Part shown: positions 51,848 through 59,289 of the stretch, one piece after another | How positions within the stretch are numbered: position 1 is the first letter of the stretch | Layout: each line of letters starts with the position of its first letter | DNA from: Novosphingobium pentaromativorans US6-1 | Lineage (GTDB): Bacteria; Pseudomonadota; Alphaproteobacteria; Sphingomonadales; Sphingomonadaceae | Assembly: GCF_000767465.1 (NCBI RefSeq) | Contig: NZ_CP009291.1 | Location: 3,390,501 to 3,454,500, forward strand | Direction of reading: 5' to 3' | DNA: 64,000 bases | The notes under the pieces: generated by a model | What the model saw: only the letters and a program-made list of their open reading frames with translations | What the model was told of the DNA's origin: nothing | Databases searched by the model: none | Position numbers and translations under genes: made by a program

Positions 51848-52479
51848 CGGAATTCAGGATGGGAAATGCGATGAGCGGTTGGCGCAAGTCCGGCGCATGG
51901 CGCGGGGCGGTGATCGCGGCAGCCTGTCTGGCGCTGCCGGGATGCATCAGCCTCGGTGCGAAAGTGCCCGAACAGCTGATCAAGCTCACGCCCGATGTCA
52001 GCGCTCCGGCCGGGGCGACGGCCAGCGGCCAGCTCAGCGATGCCATCGTCGTGCTCGATCCCGAGGCCGACCGCAGCCTCGATGTCATGCGCGTGCCGGT
52101 CCAGATCAACGAATCCAGCGTTGCCTATCTCAAGGACGCTTCGTGGATCGAAAAGCCCACCCGCCAGTTCCGCAACCTGCTTGCCGAAACGCTGCGAGCC
52201 GAAACCGGCAAGCTGGTGGTCGAAGGCGGCGATTTCGAAGTGACCGGCAAGACGCTGATCGGCGGCCGCCTGCTCAACATGGGCTATGATGCCCCGAGCA
52301 GTTCCGTCGTGGTCCGCTTCGACGCCATGCGCCGTGAACCCGGTGGTGAAATCGTCACGCGCCGCTTCGAATCCGTGGTCAACAACGTCGAGCCGAAGGC
52401 CGACTGGGTCGGTCCCGCGCTGAACCAGGCCGCGAACGACGTGGCCCGGCAGGTCGCGCAGTGGGTCAAGGAAGGCTGA
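51844..52479 (+). CDS. ABC-type transport auxiliary lipoprotein (PqiC-like)
   Basis: The protein has 211 residues with a lipobox in LALPGC (Cys at about 35). An ABC_trans_aux domain follows, with LDPEADRSLDVMRVPVQINESSVAYLKDASWIEKPTRQFRNLLAETL. It overlaps the MCE gene by ATGA and ends the operon. PqiC-type lipoproteins sit on the outer membrane and cap the MCE tunnel. An internal ATG (NAMSGW) nine codons downstream could be the real start for a shorter signal peptide. Confidence 0.85.
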   Translation: MTEFRMGNAMSGWRKSGAWRGAVIAAACLALPGCISLGAKVPEQLIKLTPDVSAPAGATASGQLSDAIVVLDPEADRSLDVMRVPVQINESSVAYLKDASWIEKPTRQFRNLLAETLRAETGKLVVEGGDFEVTGKTLIGGRLLNMGYDAPSSSVVVRFDAMRREPGGEIVTRRFESVVNNVEPKADWVGPALNQAANDVARQVAQWVKEG

Positions 52480-52835
52480 TCGACGGCGCTACACCCGGGC
52501 TGGAATGCGTATTTCGAAGCCTGAATTGACAAAATTTCAAGCGCGGTTGCAGTAATGTGCAGTCCATGGGGACGCCTCCTCTTATGAAAAGAGGTGGGGG
52601 CGAAATAATTCTTCGCAATGTTCTGTCACACTTCTTGGCAATGGATTGCATCCGCACTTTAGCGACACTTCGGTGCCCCGCTGCGCGATGCCCGTGTTGC
52701 CGCAGTGCAACACGTCTCCTTTGGGTCACACTTCCTTTCATCTCCATGGATTGACTGCGTTTTCTCCTCTCCGTACGCGGCGCCTCCCCCCCGGTTCTGC
52801 CGGGCAGGGAGGATAAGAAAATGCAGGAGTTTTAC
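52480..52835. other. intergenic leader between the Mla operon and an outer-membrane protein gene
   Basis: About 355 bases without a convincing gene. It holds a consensus TTGACA at 52526-52531 with no good -10 at standard spacing, and a small hairpin (CCTCTT, then AAGAGG; about 52577-52592). A purine-rich RBS lies just before the next gene. Short open frames on either strand here lack coding character. If TTGACA is used, the message has a 5' leader of more than 250 bases. Confidence 0.5.
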
Positions 52836-53426
52836 ATGAAGAAGTTTGCCATTGCCGGCGCCGCTGCCGCACTGTTCGTCGTTCCCGCCGCCGCCAACGC
52901 TCAGGCGTGGGTGCAGGCTGAATCGGGCGTCGACATCGTTTCGGTCGAGGGCGAATCCAACACCGGATTTGGCTACGGCGTTTCGGCTGGCTACGACCTC
53001 GCACTTGCGGGCGGCATGTTCGTCGGCGTGCAGGGCACCTTTGCAGACAGCGACACCAAGCGTTGCGTCCGCGACGTAATGGAAGCTGGCGACAAGGCGT
53101 GCCTCGAAGCCGGTCGCGACGTTGCCGCGCTGCTGCGTTTCGGCACCGCCATCACCTCGCAGAGCAAGCTCTACGTGATGGCCGGTTACGCCAATGCCCG
53201 CGCCGACGTGACTTATGACGGCCCGAGCGTCGAGGCGATCGAAGACGAGCTGGGCGTCAACGGCGGCATCGGTGCGCATGGCGACCTCGACGGCGTGCGT
53301 CTGGGTGCAGGCTACGAGTACGCTCTGAACGACAAGCTCTTCGTGAAGACCGAGTACCGCTACACCAACTATGAGAACGACTTCAGCCGTCACGCTGGCG
53401 TCGTGGCTCTTGGTGCGCGCTTCTGA
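52836..53426 (+). CDS. outer-membrane beta-barrel protein
   Basis: The protein has 196 residues with a signal peptide (about 1-23, ANAQ cleavage) and an eight-stranded OmpA/Opa-like porin fold. It ends VVALGARF with a terminal Phe. Two Cys (KRCVRD, KACLEA) could form a loop disulfide. ATG 52836 is preferred over an ATG five codons upstream because GGAG lies seven bases before it. Sphingomonads have many such small barrels of unknown role. A strong terminator follows. Confidence 0.82.
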   Translation: MKKFAIAGAAAALFVVPAAANAQAWVQAESGVDIVSVEGESNTGFGYGVSAGYDLALAGGMFVGVQGTFADSDTKRCVRDVMEAGDKACLEAGRDVAALLRFGTAITSQSKLYVMAGYANARADVTYDGPSVEAIEDELGVNGGIGAHGDLDGVRLGAGYEYALNDKLFVKTEYRYTNYENDFSRHAGVVALGARF

Positions 53427-53487
53427 TCCTTGCCTGGCAAGGATAGGGTGAGGCGCCTCTAGCCTCTCCCAACCACAAGCATGCGAG

Positions 53488-53522
53488 CCCGCTCCGGTTC
53501 AGGCCGGAGCGGGTTTTCTTTT
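53488..53522 (+). terminator. strong intrinsic terminator after the barrel gene
   Basis: CCCGCTCCGG and CCGGAGCGGG form a perfect 10-bp stem with a TTCAGG loop followed by TTTTCTTTT. It also separates this gene from the convergent Nmad3 operon. Confidence 0.93.
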
Positions 53523-53533
53523 GGCGGTGAACC

Positions 53534-54274
53534 TCAGTCGCTGGGCTGGTCTTCGATCAGGGCGATCATGCGCTCCAGCCAGGCGCGCGGCTGGCGGGCC
53601 CGGCCGATGTCGCAGACGAATTCCTGCCCGCGCCGCGCGGAATCGAGACCTCGGCGCCCGATCCAGCGTTCCGGCCGATCATGGTAGGTGAGGCCGCGTT
53701 TTCCCAGCCATGGCGGCACCTGCCAGAGATTGAGCGGCCCGCCCGGCTGCGTCAGCCGCAATTCGTCCACGGCCCTGCGTGCCGTGGCGCCGGGGCCGAA
53801 CCAGATCGTATTGTTTGCGGGCCATTCGCCTTCGGCGTGGGGATGGGGCCTTGGCGGTTCGCGCCAGCAGGGGGATTGTCGCAGGACCTCGGGAGCAGCG
53901 CAGGCCTCGACGCGCATGTGGGCAAAGATGCGGTGATGGCGCTCGCCCGTGTCGGGATCGGCGAAGAGGCCGAAGAACAGGAAATGATCGCCCGGGCCGA
54001 CGCCGTGCTTGATGAGATGGCCTTGCGCCGCGCCGCACTGGCCGAACCAGCACAGCCCGTCTCCGAACATCGGGTCGTCATGGCACAGGTCGGCGCCGCC
54101 GATCCGCCCGCGCGTTAGGGCAGTCACCAGTTCGCCGAGGCCGCGTTCGGCAAAGCTGGTGCGAGAGCGGTCCGCTGCGGGGATCGGCAGGGAGACCGGT
54201 GCGCCGCCCAGAATCGGAGAGGGCACTCCGCCGGCTGTCGTGTCGAAACCCTTGCGGCTGAAGACGAGCTTCAC
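53534..54274 (-). CDS. Nmad3 (nucleotide modification associated domain 3) family protein
   Basis: From GTG 54274 the protein has 246 residues. It matches the Nmad3 family pattern: VFSRKGFDTTAGGVPSPIL at the N-terminus, VSLPIPA, a DLCHDDP segment, CWFGQCGAAQGHL, GVGPGDHFLFFGLF, a HRIFAHMRV motif and a Trp/Pro-rich end (WQVPPWLGKRGLTYHD). Nmad domains were defined next to predicted DNA or nucleotide hypermodification genes, especially in phages. Here it is the sixth and last gene of a crcB-rlu-HAD-small-ATP12 operon with no modification partner. Its activity is unknown. The frame runs upstream to 54556 as shadow. Confidence 0.75.
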   Translation of the reverse strand: MKLVFSRKGFDTTAGGVPSPILGGAPVSLPIPAADRSRTSFAERGLGELVTALTRGRIGGADLCHDDPMFGDGLCWFGQCGAAQGHLIKHGVGPGDHFLFFGLFADPDTGERHHRIFAHMRVEACAAPEVLRQSPCWREPPRPHPHAEGEWPANNTIWFGPGATARRAVDELRLTQPGGPLNLWQVPPWLGKRGLTYHDRPERWIGRRGLDSARRGQEFVCDIGRARQPRAWLERMIALIEDQPSD

Positions 54275-54284
54275 GCCGCCCGCC

Positions 54285-54983
54285 TCAGCCTTCGCGGGCG
54301 AGCCGGGTGAGGCGCATGGCCAGCTCGAAAGCCTCGAGGCGGGTCTTGCGGCGCTCTGCGGCTTCCCAGTCATCACCCCACAGCTCGATCTGCCAGTCTT
54401 CTTCAAGGTTGGCGGCGCGCCACAGCGTTTCGCTGTCCGCATCGGGCTGGGCCGCGAAGAGGCCGATGACGAGCGAAGCGGCGAGGCTGGTGAGCATGCG
54501 CAGGCCCGCCAGGGTGAAGTCGTCATGCTCGCCCAGAAGCTGTTCCAGGCGGGCAAGGGTCCGGGGCGGCTGCGGCTTGTGAATGATGCCCGAAACGCGG
54601 GTGAACGTCAGGCCCCAGCGCTCCTCGGCGCTCTTGAGCAGGGGTTCCCAGACCTCCTGCTGGCGCTGGAAGAGCGCATCTTCCGGGTCGGCGCGATAGC
54701 ACAGGGTGTCGGTCTCGGCGTAGGGCACCATGCCCCGGATCGCCTCGGCGCGGTCGACGGCAACGGCGTCGATGGCAAAATCGCACAAGTCGCGCAGGAC
54801 GAAGCCGGCCGGGTCGATATCTTCGCCCTGTGCGGCCCATTCCTCGGCCAGCGCCTCGGCCAGGGGCCTGGTGGGCACGATTTGCGTGCGGCCTCCGGCT
54901 GTCTTGATCGGCCGTCCGTCGAGCAGGACGCGCCAGCCTGAGTCGGTCTCGCCGACGGTAACTTCCTTGTAGAATCGCTTCAT
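54285..54983 (-). CDS. ATP12 family F1-ATPase assembly chaperone
   Basis: From ATG 54983 the protein has 232 residues. It shows the ATP12 pattern: MKRFYKEVTV at the N-terminus, WRVLLDGRPIKTAGG, LAEALAEEWAAQGEDIDPA, DTLCYRADPEDALF and LWRAANLEEDWQIELWGDD near the C-terminus. ATP12 binds the alpha subunit of F1 during assembly. Bacterial members are mostly alphaproteobacterial, in line with mitochondrial ancestry. The start overlaps the upstream small gene as ATGA, and Nmad3 follows ten bases later. Confidence 0.9.
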   Translation of the reverse strand: MKRFYKEVTVGETDSGWRVLLDGRPIKTAGGRTQIVPTRPLAEALAEEWAAQGEDIDPAGFVLRDLCDFAIDAVAVDRAEAIRGMVPYAETDTLCYRADPEDALFQRQQEVWEPLLKSAEERWGLTFTRVSGIIHKPQPPRTLARLEQLLGEHDDFTLAGLRMLTSLAASLVIGLFAAQPDADSETLWRAANLEEDWQIELWGDDWEAAERRKTRLEAFELAMRLTRLAREG

Positions 54984-55189
54984 TTGGGTGTGCGCCACTT
55001 CCGCGCGAGAACTTTGGGGACGATGAAGGTGTCGGCCAGGCCGACGGCGATGAGGATATAGCCCAGCCACGAGGGCAGGGGGTAAGCGCCGTTGGCGATG
55101 AGGATGCCGCAAACGACGAAGGCCACGCCCAGCAGGCGCACGATCTGGATCACCGCAAAGCGGGCCGCCGCCGGATCGCGCTCGCTCAT
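54980..55189 (-). CDS. small two-helix membrane protein
   Basis: The 69-residue protein starts at ATG 55189, overlapping the HAD phosphatase stop as ATGA. Two hydrophobic segments (about 12-32 and 36-56) span the membrane. The C-terminal KVLARKWRTPK is basic and probably cytosolic. It lies between the HAD phosphatase and ATP12 in a coupled operon. I do not recognise a family with known function. Confidence 0.75.
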   Translation of the reverse strand: MSERDPAAARFAVIQIVRLLGVAFVVCGILIANGAYPLPSWLGYILIAVGLADTFIVPKVLARKWRTPK

Positions 55190-55836
55190 TTGAGCAGGTA
55201 GGCCAGCAGTTCGGCCGGGGTTTCCGCGACCCATTCGGCGCCCGCCGCCTTCAGTTCTTCGGGATGGTGATAGCCCCAGTCGACCCCGACCGCGCGGGTG
55301 CCGGCGGACCGCGCCATCTGCATGTCGTAGCCGGTATCGCCGATCATGACCGCTTCGCCGGGCTGCGCTCCCGCTTCGAACAGGGCCTGCTCCAGCATTT
55401 CCGGATTGGGCTTGGAAGGGTGGCGATCTGCGGTCTGCAGGGTAACGAACAGGTCGGTTATGCCGTTGTTGGCAAGGCAATGCGCCAGGCCACGGTCGGA
55501 CATGCCTGTGGCGACGCCGAGCGTCCAGCCCGATGCGGCGAGCGTGCGCAGGCAGTCCTCAACCCCCTCGAACAGGGGCTGCGAAACGCGGCCTTCGGCG
55601 CGTGCGGCTCGGAAGGCTGCCTTGTAGCTTTCGGCCATGGCCTGCTGCTGTTCGAAATCGCTGCCGGGAAGCAGCTGGCGCATCGCCTGCGGCAGCGACA
55701 GGCCGACGGCGCGGCGGATCGTATTGCGCGGCGGACTGGCGAGGCCGTGCTCGGCGAAAGTCGCTTCCATCGCCTCGCAAATCGCCGCCTGTCCGTCGAT
55801 CAGCGTGCCGTCACAGTCGAAGACGGCCAGCTTCAC
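55186..55836 (-). CDS. HAD-superfamily phosphatase (subfamily IA, phosphoglycolate phosphatase-like)
   Basis: The 216-residue protein has HAD motif I FDCDGTLID (nucleophile Asp7), motif II VATGMS, motif III KPNP and motif IV MIGDTGYDM. The cap domain lies between about 17 and 85. Such enzymes hydrolyse small phosphates such as phosphoglycolate or pyrophosphate; the specific substrate cannot be named. It overlaps both neighbours by ATGA and belongs to the crcB-to-Nmad3 operon. Confidence 0.88.
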   Translation of the reverse strand: MKLAVFDCDGTLIDGQAAICEAMEATFAEHGLASPPRNTIRRAVGLSLPQAMRQLLPGSDFEQQQAMAESYKAAFRAARAEGRVSQPLFEGVEDCLRTLAASGWTLGVATGMSDRGLAHCLANNGITDLFVTLQTADRHPSKPNPEMLEQALFEAGAQPGEAVMIGDTGYDMQMARSAGTRAVGVDWGYHHPEELKAAGAEWVAETPAELLAYLLK

Positions 55837-57095
55837 CGCTTGCCTCGCGGGCCGCCGGGCTTCTTCGCGCCGCTCCGGCCTCCCGTCGGCCGTCCACCGG
55901 CAGGCTTGCCGGGGCCGGGCTTTCCGCCGGGCCGCGCAGGTTTGCCGCCGGGGCGGGCGGGCTTGCCCGAGCGCGCACCCGGTTTGCCGCCGCGCGGCGG
56001 CGGGCCGTCCCCGCGTGAGCGCCGCTCTCCGCGCCGTTCCTTGCGGTACTGCTTGGAGTGGGCCTTGGCCGCGCGCTTCTGCTCGTCCTTGCCCGGCTCG
56101 GGCGGAGCTTCGGGCAGTTCGGCGCCGTCGGCCTCATCGAAGCCGAGCTGCTCCAACGAATTGGCGAAATGCTCGGGCAGCGGCGCGGTCACGTCGAGCG
56201 GGGCGCCGTCGGGATGGTCGATGATCAGGCGGCGCGCGTGCAGGTGCATCTTGCGGCTGATCGTGCCGGTCAGGAAGGCGTCCTGCCCGCCGTACTTGCC
56301 GTCGCCGACGATCGGGTGCCCGATTGCCGCCATGTGCACGCGCAGCTGGTGGGTGCGGCCGGTCAGAGGATGCAGTTCCACCCACGCGGCGCGGTTGCCG
56401 GCGCGGTCGAGCACGCGGTAGCGGGTGCGCGCGGGCTGGCCCCCTTCCTCGTCGACGTGCATCTTCTCGCCGCCGGTGCCCGGCTGTTTGGCAAGGGGGA
56501 GTTCGATCATGCCGTCCGAGATGCTGGGCACGCCGACCACGAGAGCCCAGTAGATCTTCCTCGCCGAACGGCCGGAGAAGCGCTTGGAGAAGAACGCGGC
56601 GCTGCCCGGGGTGCGGGCGATCAGCAGGACGCCGGAGGTGTCCTTGTCGAGCCGGTGGACGAGGCGGGGACGCGGGCCGTCAGGCGCATAGGCGTCGAGC
56701 AGGCCGTCGACGTGCTGCTTCATGCCCGAGCCGCCCTGCGTGGCAAGGCCCGGGGGCTTGTTGAGCACGATGGCCGCGCGGTCCTGCGTGAGGACCATCG
56801 AATCGGCGAGTTCCAGTTCTTCCTCGGTCAGCTCGCGGCGGGTGCGGGCTGGCTTGCCGCCCGGCTTGACCTCGCCGCCCGGGGGGACGCGCAGGACCTG
56901 TCCGGCGCTCAGCCGGTCGGCGACGTCGGCGCGCTTGCCGTCGACGCGGATCTGCCCGGTGCGGGCCCAGCGCGATACGGTGGCGAAGCCGACTTGCGGC
57001 AGGTGCCGCTTGAACCAGCGGTCAAGGCGGACGCCTTCATCGTCGGCGCCGACGGTGAACTGGCGGACAATGTCGTTATTTTCGGGGCGACTCAT
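55833..57095 (-). CDS. RluC/RluA-family pseudouridine synthase with a basic Gly/Pro/Lys-rich tail
   Basis: The 420-residue protein has an S4 domain (about 20-80), then a catalytic domain with LVHRLDKDTSGVLLIARTPGSA (active-site Asp) and TGRTHQLRVHMAAIGHPIVGDGKYGG. Residues after about 335 form a long tail of PGG, KPA, RGG and KRR motifs (for example GGKPARPGG twice). The tail is unlike standard RluC and resembles an RNA-binding disordered extension. It probably modifies 23S rRNA. It overlaps crcB and the HAD gene by ATGA. Confidence 0.9.
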   Translation of the reverse strand: MSRPENNDIVRQFTVGADDEGVRLDRWFKRHLPQVGFATVSRWARTGQIRVDGKRADVADRLSAGQVLRVPPGGEVKPGGKPARTRRELTEEELELADSMVLTQDRAAIVLNKPPGLATQGGSGMKQHVDGLLDAYAPDGPRPRLVHRLDKDTSGVLLIARTPGSAAFFSKRFSGRSARKIYWALVVGVPSISDGMIELPLAKQPGTGGEKMHVDEEGGQPARTRYRVLDRAGNRAAWVELHPLTGRTHQLRVHMAAIGHPIVGDGKYGGQDAFLTGTISRKMHLHARRLIIDHPDGAPLDVTAPLPEHFANSLEQLGFDEADGAELPEAPPEPGKDEQKRAAKAHSKQYRKERRGERRSRGDGPPPRGGKPGARSGKPARPGGKPARPGGKPGPGKPAGGRPTGGRSGAKKPGGPRGKR

Positions 57096-57499
57096 GCAAC
57101 GTGCCTCATGATCGAAAGGCCAAGGAACAGGCTCATCACGCCGGCGATCAGGGAGATGCCGGTATAGAAAGCCGCAAGCCCGAGCTGGCCGCGCTCGGCA
57201 AGGCTGACGATGTCGAGACTGAAGGAAGAAAACGTGGTGAAGCCGCCGAGCACGCCGACGGCAAGGAACAGGCGGGTGCCTTCGCCATGGCTGCCGAAGC
57301 GCGCGAGCCAGCCCACGAGCAGGCCCATGAACAGGCTGCCCAGGACGTTGACGGTAAGCGTTCCCCAGGGGAAATCGCTGGCACGCACGGGCCCGATCGC
57401 GGCGACCCAGGCGCGGCCCACAAGGAATCGCAGCCAGGCGCCGAATCCGCCGCCGAACGCCACGTAGAGCGAGGCTACTATAAAGGAGGGATGAGGCAT
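57092..57499 (-). CDS. crcB: fluoride ion channel FluC (CrcB)
   Basis: The 135-residue protein has four TM helices and the family motifs GGGFGAWLRFLVG, TLTVNVLGSLFMG and GGFTTFSSFSLD (about 85-96), which line the double-barrelled fluoride pore. It lowers cytosolic fluoride. It is the first gene of a six-gene overlapping operon. No fluoride riboswitch is recognisable in the 40-100 bases before the start. Confidence 0.93.
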   Translation of the reverse strand: MPHPSFIVASLYVAFGGGFGAWLRFLVGRAWVAAIGPVRASDFPWGTLTVNVLGSLFMGLLVGWLARFGSHGEGTRLFLAVGVLGGFTTFSSFSLDIVSLAERGQLGLAAFYTGISLIAGVMSLFLGLSIMRHVA

Positions 57500-57607
57500 C
57501 GCGTCGCCTTAGCGGCGAATCGGCAATAATCCAATTCTTCCCGCATGACCGTGCTGCGCAGGCCGTTGGGGCTGCGGGAGAGGGAGAGCAGACTCCGGCT
57601 CCCGGCG

Positions 57608-57636
57608 TTGAAATGTGGCCTTCGTGTCACTATATT
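57608..57636 (+). promoter_or_regulatory. sigma-70 promoter of rpsU
   Basis: TTGAAA (57608-57613) and TATATT (57631-57636) are separated by exactly 17 bases and lie upstream of rpsU in the right orientation. This is the clearest housekeeping promoter in the window. Transcription from about 57643 would leave a leader of about 195 bases. Confidence 0.65.
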
Positions 57637-57642
57637 GTGTGA

Positions 57643-57836
57643 ATGTAGGGCCGGATTGCCGTTGGTTTCAGGCCTTTCTGCTTGTCTTTGCGCTGTCGCT
57701 TTGCTAACGGCCCGCCCAATCGAGCCGGACTCTTTCGGGGTGCGGCCCTGTTTTTGGCTTTCAGATTCGCAGTTTGCCACGCGGGAAACGACGCGGGGCG
57801 AGCTTCGTTCGTTATTTTTGTGAGGTGTTTCGGTTT
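57643..57836 (+). other. long 5' leader of rpsU
   Basis: This gene-free stretch lies between the rpsU promoter and start codon. GGGCCG near 57648 could pair with CGGCCC near 57707, and a CCTGTTTTT follows later, so a structured or attenuated leader is possible. Open frames across 57500-57820 on either strand have no coding character. Confidence 0.4.
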
Positions 57837-58043
57837 ATGCAGATCATGGTTCGCGACAACAATGTTGATCAGGCCCTTCGTGCGCTCAAGAAGAAGCTGC
57901 AGCGGGAAGGTGTCTATCGCGAAATGAAGCTGCGCCGTCACTACGAGAAGCCGTCGGAAAAGCGTGCCCGCGAAAAGGCCGCTGCCGTGCGCCGCGCCCG
58001 CAAGCTTGAGCGCAAGCGCATGGAGCGCGACGGCGTCAAGTAA
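57837..58043 (+). CDS. rpsU: 30S ribosomal protein S21
   Basis: From ATG 57837 the protein has 68 residues with the bS21 core [33 protein letters not shown] and a strongly basic C-terminal helix. It binds the 3' end of 16S rRNA and helps start-site selection. A GAGGTG RBS precedes it. An upstream open frame from 57774 adds residues without family match. Two hairpins follow. Confidence 0.95.
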   Translation: MQIMVRDNNVDQALRALKKKLQREGVYREMKLRRHYEKPSEKRAREKAAAVRRARKLERKRMERDGVK

Positions 58044-58084
58044 GACGCCTTTCCCGCTGCAAATGCGGGAAACATCCATTGAGC

Positions 58085-58108
58085 GCGGCGTTCGTGCTTG
58101 AACGCCGC
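58085..58108 (+). terminator. hairpin downstream of rpsU
   Basis: GCGGCGTTC and GAACGCCGC form a 9-bp stem with a six-base loop 41 bases after the rpsU stop. There is no T-tract, so it may protect the mRNA 3' end rather than terminate. Confidence 0.4.
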
Positions 58109-58124
58109 ATCTGCTTGAGCCATG

Positions 58125-58155
58125 AGGGCGCGGAATTTCCATCCGCGCCCTTTGT
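58125..58155 (+). terminator. second hairpin downstream of rpsU
   Basis: AGGGCGCGGA and TCCGCGCCCT form a perfect 10-bp stem with a seven-base loop, followed by TTGTGT. It is a plausible rpsU terminator upstream of the FKBP gene. Confidence 0.55.
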
Positions 58156-58198
58156 GTATCTGCCTGTGGGGCGAATTTTCGTACGAGGCCTAACGAAG

Positions 58199-58720
58199 AT
58201 GACAGAGATCACCCGCGTCCCGCTGCAGCCTGTTGCCAAGGGCGCCGTCACCAAGATCTGGCTCGGCGTTGCCGCAATTGCCCTGGCGGCCGGCGGCGTG
58301 GCCTATGCCGCACTTCCGCCTTCGGTCGACGTGAAGACGCTGACCGCCGGTTCGGGCGAATCCCCGACCGCCGATGACGTCGTGCTGATCAACTACAAGG
58401 GCACGCTGCCCGACGGTAAGGTCTTCGACGAGGCCAAGCAGGTCCCCATGGCGCTCACCGAAGTCGTCCCGGGCTTCACCAAGGCGCTGGTCAAGATGCA
58501 GCGCGGCGGCAAGTACAAGGTCGAGATCCCCTCGGAGCTGGCCTATGGCGACAAGGCCGTCGGCGACATTCCCGCCAACACCGACCTGACCTTCGAAATC
58601 GAACTGATCGACTTCAAGAGCCGCGCCGAGATCGAGCAGCAGCAGCGCATCCTCCAGCAGCTCCAGCAGATGCAGTCGCAGGGCGGCATGCCGGGCGCAG
58701 AAGCACCGGCTCACCCCTGA
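58199..58720 (+). CDS. membrane-anchored FKBP-type peptidyl-prolyl isomerase
   Basis: From ATG 58199 the protein has 173 residues with one N-terminal TM helix (about 17-36). An FKBP domain (about 50-140) contains VVLINYKGTLPDGKVFDEA, PMALTEVVPGFTKALVKMQRGGKYKVEIP and AYGDKAVGDIPANTDLTFEIELID. A Gln-rich helix (IEQQQRILQQLQQMQSQ) ends the protein. It is probably a periplasmic folding catalyst. The open frame upstream to 58079 crosses the rpsU terminator region and is not used. Confidence 0.9.
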   Translation: MTEITRVPLQPVAKGAVTKIWLGVAAIALAAGGVAYAALPPSVDVKTLTAGSGESPTADDVVLINYKGTLPDGKVFDEAKQVPMALTEVVPGFTKALVKMQRGGKYKVEIPSELAYGDKAVGDIPANTDLTFEIELIDFKSRAEIEQQQRILQQLQQMQSQGGMPGAEAPAHP

Positions 58721-58853
58721 TCCGGGCCTGATCCGGGCTGATCCGCGCCTGCTTCGCCGCTTGATGCGGTCAGGAGCGGGTGCTAGCGCCCGCTCACAGC
58801 CCATTTATCGAAACGGGGCCGCGCGTCGGCCCCGTCATCATTGAGGAACAGCC

Positions 58854-59156
58854 ATGTCGGTCGATACCGCAACCGTGGCCAAGATCGCCAGCCTCGCCCG
58901 CATCAAGGTGAGCGAGCAGGAGCTCGAGGCGATGGTCCCTGAACTCAACGGCATTCTCGCCTGGGTCGAGCAACTCGGCGAAGTCGACGTTACCGGCGTT
59001 GAGCCGATGACGGCCGTGATCCCCAACAAGCTGCGCCTGCGCGACGACGTGATCGACGCCGATCCGCTGACCGGCGGCAACAAGCGCGATGCCGTGCTTG
59101 CCAATGCGCCGGCTGCCGAGCACGGCTTCTTCGGCGTGCCCAAGGTGATCGAATAG
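58854..59156 (+). CDS. gatC: Asp-tRNA(Asn)/Glu-tRNA(Gln) amidotransferase subunit C
   Basis: The 100-residue protein matches Gat[42 protein letters not shown], with the LRDDVI and the C-terminal [10 protein letters not shown]. It stabilises GatA and bridges it to GatB. It begins the gatC-gatA-gatB cluster, with 133 bases to gatA that include a REP-like copy. An AGGAACAGCC RBS is present. Confidence 0.94.
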   Translation: MSVDTATVAKIASLARIKVSEQELEAMVPELNGILAWVEQLGEVDVTGVEPMTAVIPNKLRLRDDVIDADPLTGGNKRDAVLANAPAAEHGFFGVPKVIE

Positions 59157-59240
59157 TGCCAGGTCGCGTACGCCGCGCCTGCCCCGCGACAAGCGCAGGG
59201 CGTGCGGATGTCTGCGAAATTCGTCTTTCTACCTCCGCTC

Positions 59241-59261
59241 GTGCCGAGCCTGTCGAGGCAC
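59241..59261. repeat. REP-like palindrome (copy 2) between gatC and gatA
   Basis: GTGCC and GGCAC flank the core GAGCCTGTCGA, the same core as at 45965-46001. It lies in the gatC-gatA spacer, where an mRNA hairpin could modulate expression or stability. Confidence 0.65.
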
Positions 59262-59289
59262 GCGCGCAACATTATCGGCTGGAAGCAGC

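Noticed and set aside
52557..52754. 65-residue open frame in the Mla/porin gap
   Set aside because: No RBS, Cys-rich chance composition and no similarity; the region looks like untranslated leader.
57500..57600. Fluoride riboswitch upstream of crcB
   Set aside because: The conserved pseudoknot motif is not recognisable in the region before the crcB start.
57545..57823. 92-residue open frame before rpsU
   Set aside because: It crosses the rpsU promoter and leader, lacks an RBS and has shadow-like composition.
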